From: PNAI01 sp035574295
GTDB lineage: Bacteria; Pseudomonadota; Alphaproteobacteria; Rhizobiales; Xanthobacteraceae
NCBI GenBank assembly: GCA_035574295.1
Contig: DATLYX010000059.1
Span: 6,487 to 70,486, forward strand
DNA length: 64,000 nucleotides
Reading direction: 5' to 3'
In this document: positions 35,990-43,809 of the stretch, in pieces
Layout: the number at the start of each line of letters is the position of its first letter
Numbering within the stretch: position 1 is the first letter of the stretch
The notes under the pieces: model-generated
Database searches by the model: none
Told to the model about the DNA's origin: nothing
The model's input: the letters and a program-made list of their open reading frames with translations, nothing else
Program-made: the position numbers and the translations under genes

Positions 35990-36472
35990 TCACCATCGCT
36001 CTGGCGGTCGCGTGCCAGACAATACTTCAGCGATACGGGCCTCGGTGCCGACCGTAATATCCTCTGGCAAACTATCGAGCGGGAAAAATCCGTGGTCGGA
36101 AATTTCAAGGTTGCGCGGGATCGACTCCGTCCTACGGAACGCACGCACCACGAACAGCGCCACGTGATCGCGCCGCGAGAAGGCGGGGTGGTAGAAAACT
36201 CCGTGCAGCGCCGGTGGCGAAAGCGGCTCGACGCCGCATTCCTCGGCAAGCTCCCGCGTCAGGGCCTCGACAAGCGTCTCGCCCGGCTCGACTCCGCCGC
36301 CCGGGAGGTGCCAGCCGGGGATGTAGCGATGCTTGACCAAAAGCACGCGGCCTTCCCCGTCGATGACCACGGCACGCACGCCAAGAGTGAGACCGCGGGA
36401 AAACCGCCAGTAGAGATGCACCAAACGGGCAAAGGGCGATATAAGCTTCGACTTCATGCCGCTGTTGCTCAC
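35990..36472 (-). CDS. NUDIX hydrolase
   Basis: The 160-residue protein has a complete Nudix box GGGVEPGETLVEALTRELAEECGVE (about 57-81) with all catalytic Glu residues. A preceding membrane-proximal segment (SPFARLVHLYWRFSRGLTLGVRAVVID) and a trailing VLSGTRPPERW are also seen. Nudix enzymes hydrolyse nucleoside diphosphates linked to X; the substrate is unknown. The start is a GTG at 36472, or the ATG five codons later. It is divergent from mbfA with a candidate Irr box between. Confidence 0.88.
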   Translation of the reverse strand: MSNSGMKSKLISPFARLVHLYWRFSRGLTLGVRAVVIDGEGRVLLVKHRYIPGWHLPGGGVEPGETLVEALTRELAEECGVEPLSPPALHGVFYHPAFSRRDHVALFVVRAFRRTESIPRNLEISDHGFFPLDSLPEDITVGTEARIAEVLSGTRPPERW

Positions 36473-36528
36473 CCTGCTCCACTTCCACCGCCGGCCTGAG
36501 GCCGACGCTATAATCCGCCACTTTCAAC

Positions 36529-36545
36529 TTTGGAATTCTTCTAAT
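36529..36545 (+). promoter_or_regulatory. Candidate Irr/ICE box upstream of mbfA
   Basis: TTTGGAATTCTTCTAAT fits the iron-control element TTTAGAA-N3-TTCTAAA with one mismatch in each arm. It lies 41 bp upstream of the mbfA GTG start. In Bradyrhizobium and Agrobacterium mbfA is repressed by Irr under iron limitation, so this position is expected. Motif seen; regulation inferred. Confidence 0.55.
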
Positions 36546-36586
36546 ATATCGCGATCACCCTATATACACGTGCAGATGAGGCCAAT

Positions 36587-37543
36587 GTGAAGCGATTTGC
36601 GGATCTTACCGAGCGCGAGATTTTGGCGCTTGCCATCTCCAACGAAGACGAGGACAGCCGGATCTACCGCGGGTTTGCCGACGGCCTGCGCGACACCTAT
36701 CCGGCCTCGGCCAAGGTCTTCGACGAGATGGCCGACGAAGAAGTGCGCCATCGCACCATGCTGTTCGACCTCTATCGTGCCAAGTTCGGCGAATATCTGC
36801 CGTTGATCCGCCGCCAGGATGTCAAAGGATTCATTTCAAAGCGGCCGTTGTGGCTGATGCGGCCGCTGCCGCTCGACGAGGTGCGCAAATTCGCGCAGAC
36901 CATGGAATACGAAGCCGGCCGCTTCTATCGCAGGGCGGCGGAGACCACGCGCGACGCTTCGATCCGCAAGCTGCTGACCGAGCTTGCGGACATCGAGGCG
37001 CAGCACGAGAACCTGGCGCAAAAGCTCGGCGAGCGGCACCTGCCGCCTGATGTGCGCGCGCAGGAGGCGGAAACCGAACGGCGCATGTTCGTGCTGCAAT
37101 ATGTGCAGCCCGGTCTGGCCGGGCTGATGGACGGCTCGGTGTCCACGCTCGCGCCGCTGTTTGCTGCGGCGTTTGCCACCCACAACACCTGGGAGACTTT
37201 TCTCGTCGGCATGGCTGCGTCGGTCGGCGCCGGAATCTCCATGGGATTTGCCGAAGCACTGTCGGATGACGGCTCGCTGACCGGGCGTGGCGCGCCGTGG
37301 TTGCGCGGCAGCGTTTGCGGGGTCATGACCACGCTGGGTGGGGTCGGACACACCCTGCCCTATCTGATCCCTGAATTCTGGTCGGCCACGATCCTTGCCA
37401 TCGCCGTGGTGGTGGTGGAGCTGATCGCCATTTCCTGGATCCGCTACCGCTACATGGACACGCCATTCCTGTCGGCGGCGTTTCAAGTCATGGTGGGCGG
37501 CACGCTGGTGTTCATCGCCGGCATATTGATCGGCAGTTCGTGA
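36587..37543 (+). CDS. mbfA: Membrane-bound ferritin MbfA (iron exporter)
   Basis: The 318-residue fusion has an N-terminal ferritin-like four-helix domain (1-165) with iron ligands in EDEDSRIYRGFAD, DEMADEEVRHR, MEYEAGRFYRRAAE and DIEAQHENLAQ. A C-terminal five-helix VIT1/Ccc1-type transport domain follows (ATHNTWETFLVGMAASVGAGISMGFAEALSDDG onward). MbfA exports iron and protects against iron and peroxide stress in Bradyrhizobium and Agrobacterium. The start is GTG at 36587 with GAGG 5 bases upstream. The Irr-like box at 36529 is consistent with its known control. Confidence 0.93.
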   Translation: MKRFADLTEREILALAISNEDEDSRIYRGFADGLRDTYPASAKVFDEMADEEVRHRTMLFDLYRAKFGEYLPLIRRQDVKGFISKRPLWLMRPLPLDEVRKFAQTMEYEAGRFYRRAAETTRDASIRKLLTELADIEAQHENLAQKLGERHLPPDVRAQEAETERRMFVLQYVQPGLAGLMDGSVSTLAPLFAAAFATHNTWETFLVGMAASVGAGISMGFAEALSDDGSLTGRGAPWLRGSVCGVMTTLGGVGHTLPYLIPEFWSATILAIAVVVVELIAISWIRYRYMDTPFLSAAFQVMVGGTLVFIAGILIGSS

Positions 37544-38421
37544 TGTTCGTGCTCGCGCATCTGAGCGATCCGCATCTGTCTCCCCTGCCTCCGCTCAGAG
37601 CTGCCCATCTGCTCAACAAGCGCGCGCTCGGTTTCCTCAACTGGAAGCGCAAGCGCGGCTCGATTCATCGCGCGGACGTGCTGGAAGCGCTGGTGCGCGA
37701 CCTCAAGGCGCAGGCGTTTGATCATCTGGCGGTGACCGGAGACCTCGTCAATCTCGCGCTCGAGGCGGAATTTGCCGCGGCGCGCGCCTGGCTCGAACGG
37801 CTCGGCGCACCGGACAAGGTGACGCTCGTGCCCGGCAATCACGACATCTATGTGCGGGAAACCGCGCAGCACGCCGAACAGGCCTGGGAAGCCTACGCGC
37901 GCGGCGATGCGCGCGAGGCATTTCCCTTCGTGCGGCGGCGCGGCCAAGTCGCCTTGATCGGGGTTTCCAGCGCGCTGCCGACGCCGTTGTTCATGGCCAC
38001 GGGACGGATCGGCGCCGAACAACTGGCGCGACTGGAATCGCTTCTGGCGATGACCGGACGCGAGGGTCTGTTTCGCGCGGTACTGATCCATCATCCGCCG
38101 TTCGGCGGGCTGTCGATCTATCAGAAACGGCTGATCGATGCGGCGGGCCTGCGCGCGGTGCTGCGGCGGCAGGGGGCGGAACTCCTGATCCACGGGCACC
38201 ACCACCTGCGTAGCGTGCAGTGGCTGGAAGGCCCGCGTCCCATTCCGGCGGTCGGGGTGCCTTCAGCCTCGGCATCGCCGAAAGGCTCCGATGAGCCGGC
38301 GGCCTATCATCTGTTCGAAATCGGAGGAAATGCCGGCGCTTGGCGTTGCACGATGATTGCGCGCGGATTTTCGCGGGCTGGCGAAATCGGCGAGCTCGAA
38401 CGGCAAAAACTCGCCGGCTAG
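37543..38421 (+). CDS. Calcineurin-like metallophosphoesterase
   Basis: The 292-residue protein carries all motif groups of the metallophosphoesterase fold: HLSDPHL (D-x-H), TGDLVNLALEAEF (GD), VPGNHDIYV (GNHD), IHHPPFGG and HGHHHLRSV (GH-x-H). Members act as phosphodiesterases or phosphatases on nucleotides, lipid A precursors or nucleic acids; the substrate cannot be assigned. The ATG at 37543 overlaps the mbfA stop by one base, indicating an operon. Its stop overlaps the stop of the convergent gene in a CTAG. Confidence 0.9.
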   Translation: MFVLAHLSDPHLSPLPPLRAAHLLNKRALGFLNWKRKRGSIHRADVLEALVRDLKAQAFDHLAVTGDLVNLALEAEFAAARAWLERLGAPDKVTLVPGNHDIYVRETAQHAEQAWEAYARGDAREAFPFVRRRGQVALIGVSSALPTPLFMATGRIGAEQLARLESLLAMTGREGLFRAVLIHHPPFGGLSIYQKRLIDAAGLRAVLRRQGAELLIHGHHHLRSVQWLEGPRPIPAVGVPSASASPKGSDEPAAYHLFEIGGNAGAWRCTMIARGFSRAGEIGELERQKLAG

Positions 38422-39008
38422 GCTCCGGCGCGCCAGGCGACGATCCAGAGCGCGGCGAACAGCGCCAAGCTTCCGACAATGAGGCCGAAGATGAACATGC
38501 GCAGCAGGCGCCAACGCATGTGCGAGCGAACGTCCCGGAGCGTGTGATGTTTCTTTGTCGGCAGCGGGATGGGCGTGTCGGACACCGCGCGCTCGCGCTC
38601 AATGAGGCGGGTCGCCACATAGTGGGTGATCGCGGAGACCATTTCAGGGATCTCCGAGCTCTCGGCCAAAATCTTGCGGCCGTAGCGGCCGTCCTGCAGC
38701 AAGCGATAGACGCGCTTGTCGCGGCCCATGGCCACATGGGCGACTGCATCGAGCCAAAGCCGGGGGGTATCGCCCTTGCTGATGCCGCGGTCGAACAATT
38801 CGACGCCGTCGGGAATCTGCGCGAATAAAGGATCGAGCGCCTCGTTGAGCAGCTCAAGCCGCGCCAACTCCGCATCGCGCATCTCCACGACAACGCCTGT
38901 GCGTTCCGCGCTCTCGATGCGCGCCTGGCGCATCGCATCTTTAAGCGACTCGGAGGGCACCGGCTCGTACTCCCCGGATTCCTGATCCTTGCGATCCCGT
39001 CCCCACAT
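38418..39008 (-). CDS. Conserved C-terminally anchored membrane protein, unknown
   Basis: The 196-residue product has a charged N-terminal half with long helices (SLKDAMRQARIESAERTGVVVEMRDAELARLELLNEALDPLF), a middle segment (PRLWLDAVAHVAMGRDKRVYRLLQDGRYGRKILAES) and one C-terminal transmembrane helix (MFIFGLIVGSLALFAALWIVAW), so it is probably tail-anchored. I do not recognise the family beyond a conserved hypothetical of Rhizobiales. The overlapping stops with the metallophosphoesterase (CTAG, 38418-38421) define a tight convergent pair. Confidence 0.75.
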   Translation of the reverse strand: MWGRDRKDQESGEYEPVPSESLKDAMRQARIESAERTGVVVEMRDAELARLELLNEALDPLFAQIPDGVELFDRGISKGDTPRLWLDAVAHVAMGRDKRVYRLLQDGRYGRKILAESSEIPEMVSAITHYVATRLIERERAVSDTPIPLPTKKHHTLRDVRSHMRWRLLRMFIFGLIVGSLALFAALWIVAWRAGA

Positions 39009-39092
39009 GGCAGGCCCACGTTAGCAGCCGCGCGCGCCGAGGCAAGATTAATATGCCGCGCAAGCGTCATTAGCGATAATCAATTGCGCCGA

Positions 39093-39878
39093 TTATGCGG
39101 CGCGCGGGATGACGCCGTATTCGCGCGCCCATTGCAAACCGTCCTCGGTGCGGCCGCGCGGGCGGTATTCGCATGCAACATAGCCCTGGTAACCGAGCCG
39201 ATCCACGGCAGCAAGTACGGCGCGATAGTTAATTTCACCGTCGTCGGGCTCAGCACGGCCGGGAACCGAGGCGATCTGCACGTGCCCGATCAGCGGGAGG
39301 TGTTTTTCGAACCGCCTGATCAAATCGCCGCCGACGATCTGCGCATGGTAGAAATCAAACTGCATCTTCAGGTTGGGACGGCCGACCTTGGCGATGACAT
39401 CGGCGGCGTGCTCGACGCGGTTGAGGAAATAACCCGGCCGGTCGCCGGGATTGATCGGCTCGATCAACAGCGTGATGCTCCGCTCGCGGGCAAGGTCGGC
39501 GGCGCGCGTGAGGTTCTCGATGAACACCCGTTCGCAGGCCGGCCGCTGGTCAGGCGACACTTTTCCGGCCAGGCAGTGAATCTGGCAGCCGCCGATGGCC
39601 GTGACGTAATCCAGCGCCTGCCGGAATAGGGTCTGCCATTCCTGCTCGCGGCCCGGCACTGCGGCAAGGCCGAATTCGCCGGTACGCCCCGGCGCGGTGT
39701 TGAGGCCGAGCTGGGTGAGGCCGTAACCGTCGAGCTCCGCCTTAACGGCCGACGGCGCATGATCATAGGGGAACTGCAACTCGACCGCCTTGAAACCGGC
39801 CGCAGCCGCAGCGCCGAAACGCTCAAGCAGCGGGCGCTCGGTGAACAGATAGGCGAGATTTGCGGCGAGGCGGGGCAT
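39093..39878 (-). CDS. Hydroxypyruvate isomerase-like TIM-barrel enzyme (Hyi/OtnI family)
   Basis: The 261-residue enzyme matches E. coli Hyi along its length: MPRLAANLAYLFTERP, VELQFPYDH, IHCLAGK, LLIEPINPGDRPGYFL (metal Glu), MQFDFYHAQ (metal Asp/His) and GEINYRAVLAAVDRLGYQGYVACEYRPRG. The family isomerises hydroxypyruvate to tartronate semialdehyde, or 2-oxo-tetronate in OtnI. The ATG at 39878 gives the usual family N-terminus; a GTG at 39902 adds eight residues. It is divergent from a decarboxylating dehydrogenase of the tartrate type, hinting at hydroxy-acid catabolism. Confidence 0.87.
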   Translation of the reverse strand: MPRLAANLAYLFTERPLLERFGAAAAAGFKAVELQFPYDHAPSAVKAELDGYGLTQLGLNTAPGRTGEFGLAAVPGREQEWQTLFRQALDYVTAIGGCQIHCLAGKVSPDQRPACERVFIENLTRAADLARERSITLLIEPINPGDRPGYFLNRVEHAADVIAKVGRPNLKMQFDFYHAQIVGGDLIRRFEKHLPLIGHVQIASVPGRAEPDDGEINYRAVLAAVDRLGYQGYVACEYRPRGRTEDGLQWAREYGVIPRAA

Positions 39879-39962
39879 ATTGCATGCACTGATCGCTTGC
39901 ACTGAGTTGCCAATCCATATTCATTAGCGCAACTTGCCGCCTGCGCACCATCACCGCCTCGC

Positions 39963-41057
39963 ATGCCAGCCAACGATTCGTTCCATATTGCCGTGCTGCC
40001 AGGAGACGGAATCGGGCCCGAGGTGATGGCACCCGCGCTCGAAGTGCTGCGTAAGGTGGAGGCAATCATCGCCGGTCTGCATTTCCGCTTCGAGGAGACT
40101 CCGGCGGGCGCCGAGTACTATCGCGCGCACGGACAATCGATGCCGGACAGCACGGTGAAACTGTGCCAGCGGGCCGATGCGATCCTGCTCGGCGCCTGCG
40201 GCCTGCCGTGGGTGCGCTATCCGGACAATACCGAGATCATGCCGCAGGTGGAGTTGCGCTTCATCCTCGACCTTTATGCAGGCGTGCGGCCTTGTCGTCT
40301 CATTCCCGGTGTGCCGAGCCCGATCGTCGGCGCCGATGCGCGCGGCATCGATGTGGTCCTGATCCGCGAATCAACCGAGGGCCTGTTCGCCTCCATGGGC
40401 AAGGGCGTGGTGACCGACGATGAAGCGCGCGAAACTCTCGTCATTACGCGCAAGACCTGCGAACGGCTGTTCGAGTTCTCCTTCCGGCTCACCGAACAAC
40501 GCAAAGCGCGCGGGCGACCCGGGCGGCTCGCCTGCGTGGACAAGGCGAACGCGTTCAAGGCCTATGCCTTTTTCCGCAAGTTATTCGACGAATGCGCCGT
40601 CCGTCACCCAGACGTTGCAACCGACCGTCTCTATGTCGATGCCTGTGCGGCGATGCTGTTGCGGCGGCCGTGGGATTTCGACGTGCTGGTGATGGAGAAC
40701 ATGTTCGGCGACATCCTCTCCGACCTGACCGCGGGCATGATCGGCGGCATGGGCATGGCGCCGTCCGCGGACATCGGCGACCGTCACGCCGTGTTCCAGC
40801 CCTGCCACGGGACCGCCCCGGACATCATGGGGCAGGGCAAGGCCAATCCCACAGCGATGATCCTCTCCGCGGCCATGATGCTGGACTGGCTCGGCACGCG
40901 ACACCGCCATCCGCCTGCGAGCGAGGCGGCAGCAAAGATCGAACGCGCGGTGGACGCGGCCTATGCCCGGGGCCTCAGACCCATGGAACTCGGCGGCCGC
41001 GACGGCACCCGCGCGATCGCCGCGGCGGTTCTTGCGGCTCTCGACGGCCGTCAATAG
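39963..41057 (+). CDS. Isocitrate/isopropylmalate-family decarboxylating dehydrogenase
   Basis: The 364-residue NAD-dependent beta-decarboxylating dehydrogenase shows LPGDGIGPEVMAPALEVL, the active-site loop VVLIRESTEGLFASMGKG (E-S-T-E-G-L), DVLVMENMFGDILSD (metal Asp residues) and the NAD loop CHGTAPDIMGQGKANPTAMILSAAMML. The ESTEGL and active-site context fits tartrate, D-malate or homoisocitrate-type dehydrogenases better than LeuB. Paired with the divergent Hyi-like enzyme it may act in tartrate/glycerate-type acid use. No regulator gene is next to it. Confidence 0.88.
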   Translation: MPANDSFHIAVLPGDGIGPEVMAPALEVLRKVEAIIAGLHFRFEETPAGAEYYRAHGQSMPDSTVKLCQRADAILLGACGLPWVRYPDNTEIMPQVELRFILDLYAGVRPCRLIPGVPSPIVGADARGIDVVLIRESTEGLFASMGKGVVTDDEARETLVITRKTCERLFEFSFRLTEQRKARGRPGRLACVDKANAFKAYAFFRKLFDECAVRHPDVATDRLYVDACAAMLLRRPWDFDVLVMENMFGDILSDLTAGMIGGMGMAPSADIGDRHAVFQPCHGTAPDIMGQGKANPTAMILSAAMMLDWLGTRHRHPPASEAAAKIERAVDAAYARGLRPMELGGRDGTRAIAAAVLAALDGRQ

Positions 41058-41183
41058 GTGAGTGGGCAACCATCTCATTAATATTGCTAAGTTTATTGTC
41101 GATGCTCGCCGCCCCTATGTGGAGTATAGCCCATTAACTTCGCCGTAAAACCAGAGTTGAACAGGCGCTCGGTGAAATTCATT

Positions 41184-41208
41184 ACATAAACCTGCATTTT
41201 CTTTATGT
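41184..41208. repeat. Stem-loop ACATAAA/TTTATGT
   Basis: ACATAAA (41184-41190) and TTTATGT (41202-41208) form a 7-bp perfect inverted repeat with an 11-base loop. It could be an operator or part of a structured leader RNA. Confidence 0.5.
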
Positions 41209-41227
41209 GGGCTGTGTCCCATTTATT

Positions 41228-41248
41228 ATCCCACTTGGTATGTGGGAT
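41228..41248. repeat. Stem-loop ATCCCAC/GTGGGAT
   Basis: ATCCCAC (41228-41234) and GTGGGAT (41242-41248) form a 7-bp perfect inverted repeat with a 7-base loop, 20 bp downstream of the first stem-loop. The upstream TCCCAT copy makes a partial direct repeat. Confidence 0.5.
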
Positions 41249-41370
41249 GATTTGTGGTTGACCCGTTGCCCAGAGATTGGTTGGCTTTGAACGGCCTGTG
41301 TCCCTGACAAGACGGGAAATCCGCGCGTCCGCAGGCTTTGAGGGAGTCCGCATACGCGAAGGAGGGTGTC

Positions 41371-42801
41371 ATGAACGCCCAGGAGTTGCTGCAGGAGATT
41401 TCCGAGTATTGCCGGCAGACCGGCCTGGCCGAATCCACCTTCGGCCGCCGCGCCGTCAACGACGGCAAGTTGGCAAGCCGGCTGCGCCACGGCGGCCGTA
41501 TCACCACCGAGACGCTCGACCGCATCCGCGCGTTCATGGCCAACAACCGCACCCCGGCGGCGCGGCCTGCGGTAATCGCCCGCAGTGTCGTGCCGCACCA
41601 GCCTGCCCCGCAACCGCTCAGCGCACCGGCGCCCTCGGTTTTGCCGGCGCCGGCCGCACCGGTCCCGGTCGCGGAGGACCCGCAGCGGAATTTCCGGTTC
41701 TTCGACAATCGGCAAAAGTATCTGTTGTTCGTCAATACCTGCAGCGAGAAGTGGGTGATCGGCGAGCGCGTGGCGCTCGAGCTTGCCAACGTCCACCCGC
41801 GACCGCCGGCGATGCGCGTGTTCGATGCGGGCATCGGCGACGGGACCGTGCTCGCGCGCGTGATGCGCGCCATGCACGACCGCGCGCCGACCATGCCGTT
41901 CTACGTGGTGGGCAAGGAAATCAGCCTCGAGGACATCCGCCTCACGTTGCAGAAAATGGCGGATCGCTTCCTCGAACACCCGGCGACCGTCCTGGTGCTC
42001 ACCAACCTCGCCTATGCGGACGCGCCGTGGCTCGTGGTCAAATCCATGAGCGCGGCCACGAGTCTCGTGTGGCATGAGCTCGCGCTCACCGGAAACACCG
42101 CCTACCGCTTCCAGGAGCAGATCACCGGGCTTGAATCCTTCCTTGCGGAGAACTGGAAGGCGCGCGTCAGCCCGCGGACCGGCAACCCGGTCTACGAGCG
42201 GCCGGCAGTGCTGGTGGTCTATCGCGAAGACCACAAGTTCATGCTCGACCCGATCATCCCGCGGCCGGGCGGCACGGTCGCCAACTACGATCTGATCATC
42301 GCGTCACAGCCCTACCGGGCGCGGGCGCCGCTGGAATTCAAGGTCAAGCGGGTGATTGCGCCGCTGGCGCGGGCGTTGGGACCGGGCGGGCGGCTCATTG
42401 CCATCCATTCGCACGGCAACGATCCGGGCATGGAAATCATCCGCAAGCTGTGGCCGGACGACAATCCGTTCATCCACGACCGTCATCAGATTCTGAAAGC
42501 GGTCAAGCAGGAGCTTGGCCCGGCCGGCCGCGACCTGAATTTCAACGCCTATGCCGACAATCGATCGCTGTTCCGGTACGACATGCACACGCTGCCGACC
42601 GAAATTTCCGGATCGATCGGCACTTCGACGTTGTTTGCGGCCTGGAACGCCGCAATCTATGTGGCGCAAGTCGAGGACGATCGCCTGGCGGGCGTGGTTG
42701 CGGACGGGCGCTATCTCGACGCGGTGCGCGATGTGCTGCGCCACTACGGCGGGCTGTGGTTCTACGACGAATCCTATGTGATCTCACGGCGGCGAGAATA
42801 G
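41371..42801 (+). CDS. HTH-like domain fused to a class I SAM-dependent methyltransferase-like domain
   Basis: The 476-residue product starts at the ATG with AAGGAGG upstream. Residues 7-58 (EYCRQTGLAESTFGRRAV, DGKLASRLRHGGRITTETLDRIRAFM) look like a small XRE-type helix-turn-helix. A Pro/Ala-rich linker (61-104) leads to a Rossmann methyltransferase with motif I MRVFDAGIGDGTVLARV (about 149-165), a motif II-like VVGKEIS, and later YDLIIASQPYRARAPLEFK and ALGPGGRLIAIHSHG. It is followed after 2 bp by a MetF-like gene, so the two are coupled. The substrate is unknown. Confidence 0.8.
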   Translation: MNAQELLQEISEYCRQTGLAESTFGRRAVNDGKLASRLRHGGRITTETLDRIRAFMANNRTPAARPAVIARSVVPHQPAPQPLSAPAPSVLPAPAAPVPVAEDPQRNFRFFDNRQKYLLFVNTCSEKWVIGERVALELANVHPRPPAMRVFDAGIGDGTVLARVMRAMHDRAPTMPFYVVGKEISLEDIRLTLQKMADRFLEHPATVLVLTNLAYADAPWLVVKSMSAATSLVWHELALTGNTAYRFQEQITGLESFLAENWKARVSPRTGNPVYERPAVLVVYREDHKFMLDPIIPRPGGTVANYDLIIASQPYRARAPLEFKVKRVIAPLARALGPGGRLIAIHSHGNDPGMEIIRKLWPDDNPFIHDRHQILKAVKQELGPAGRDLNFNAYADNRSLFRYDMHTLPTEISGSIGTSTLFAAWNAAIYVAQVEDDRLAGVVADGRYLDAVRDVLRHYGGLWFYDESYVISRRRE

Positions 42802-42803
42802 CC

Positions 42804-43727
42804 ATGACCCTGGCCGCTGCATCCGCACTGCCCGAAGCTTCCGCCACTGTCCGCCGGATCGCGGATTTCCTGCGCGGCTTTTCGATCGAGGCGACGCGGC
42901 CTACGGCTGCAGAATTCGCGGCCCTGAACGCAGTGCAGCCGCGGCCGAGCTGCATTTATCTTGCGGCCATACCCACACGACCGCTTGCCGAACTGGTCGA
43001 ATACGCCGCCGCCACACGTGTTGCCGGCTTCGAGCCCGTACCACATCTTGCGGTCCGCAATTTGCCGAGTCGTACCGCGTTCGACGATCTGCTTTCGCGT
43101 CTCGCCGGGGAGGCCGGCGTCAAGCGGGCGCTGGTGATTGCCGGAGACGCCGACCGCGCCCAGGGGCCGTATGCCAGCGCGCTGGACGCCATCGAGAGCG
43201 GGCTTTTGCAGCACCATGGCATCGTCGAGATCGGGATCGCCGGGCACCCGGAAGGCCATCCGCGCGTGTCCGTCGAGGTGCTCGACCGGGCGCTCGCCGC
43301 CAAGATCGACGCTGCGGGACAAACCGGCCTTGACGTGCACATCGTCACGCAGTTCGGGTTTTCGGCCGCTGCCATCGAAAGTTGGATCTTGCGGGTGCGC
43401 GATCTCGGCATCGAAGTGCCGATCCGCATCGGCATGGCCGGGCCGACCAGCCTCGCCACGCTGTTGCGCTACGCCAAGCGATGCGGGGTTATGGCTTCGG
43501 CCCAGGGGCTGACGCGGCAGGGCGGGCTGATCAAACATCTGGTCGGGACGAGCGCGCCCGATGGGGTTGTCCGGCCGCTAGCGGAGGCCGCGGAGCGCCT
43601 GGGCAAGGTTTCAGCTCACTTCTTTTCCTTCGGAGGCGTTGGGGCGACCGCGCGGTGGGCGGCGGCTGCGGCGGCCGGACGCATCGTCCTCGATCGGGCG
43701 GACGGATTCGGGGTGGAACCACCCTGA
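42804..43727 (+). CDS. Methylenetetrahydrofolate reductase (MetF)-like protein
   Basis: The 307-residue TIM-barrel flavoenzyme matches MetF: FSIEATRPTAAEF at the N-terminus, PHLAVRNLPSRTAFDDLL, ALVIAGDADRAQGPY, IGIAGHPEGHPRVS, VTQFGFSAAAIESWILRVRD and the C-terminal SAHFFSFGGVGATARW. Canonical MetF makes 5-methyl-THF for methionine synthesis; short MetF-like copies are also part of THF-dependent demethylation modules. It follows the HTH-methyltransferase gene by 2 bp, without a methionine synthase nearby, so a dedicated C1-transfer role is plausible. Function is therefore only partly assigned. Confidence 0.85.
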   Translation: MTLAAASALPEASATVRRIADFLRGFSIEATRPTAAEFAALNAVQPRPSCIYLAAIPTRPLAELVEYAAATRVAGFEPVPHLAVRNLPSRTAFDDLLSRLAGEAGVKRALVIAGDADRAQGPYASALDAIESGLLQHHGIVEIGIAGHPEGHPRVSVEVLDRALAAKIDAAGQTGLDVHIVTQFGFSAAAIESWILRVRDLGIEVPIRIGMAGPTSLATLLRYAKRCGVMASAQGLTRQGGLIKHLVGTSAPDGVVRPLAEAAERLGKVSAHFFSFGGVGATARWAAAAAAGRIVLDRADGFGVEPP

Positions 43728-43809
43728 GGGGCCACACTTGCGTTCCGCCCCGCCTCGCCTTGCCGGCGACGCTATGCAATGATGTGTGCAGACTAAGGGA
43801 GGACGCGTC

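Larger units (their letters stand above)
41058..41370 (+). promoter_or_regulatory. AT-rich 313-bp leader with two stem-loops
   Basis: This stretch between the dehydrogenase and the HTH-methyltransferase is clearly more AT-rich than its surroundings. It has no convincing gene; an 86-codon minus-strand frame is unsupported. Two inverted repeats (41184-41208 and 41228-41248) lie in the middle, and AAGGAGG ends it as the ribosome-binding site of the next gene. It is the likely promoter and leader of the methyltransferase-metF operon. Confidence 0.5.

Noticed and set aside
41093..41353. An 86-codon minus-strand frame in the AT-rich leader
   Set aside because: There is no ribosome-binding site or recognisable sequence, and it covers two inverted repeats better explained as regulatory.
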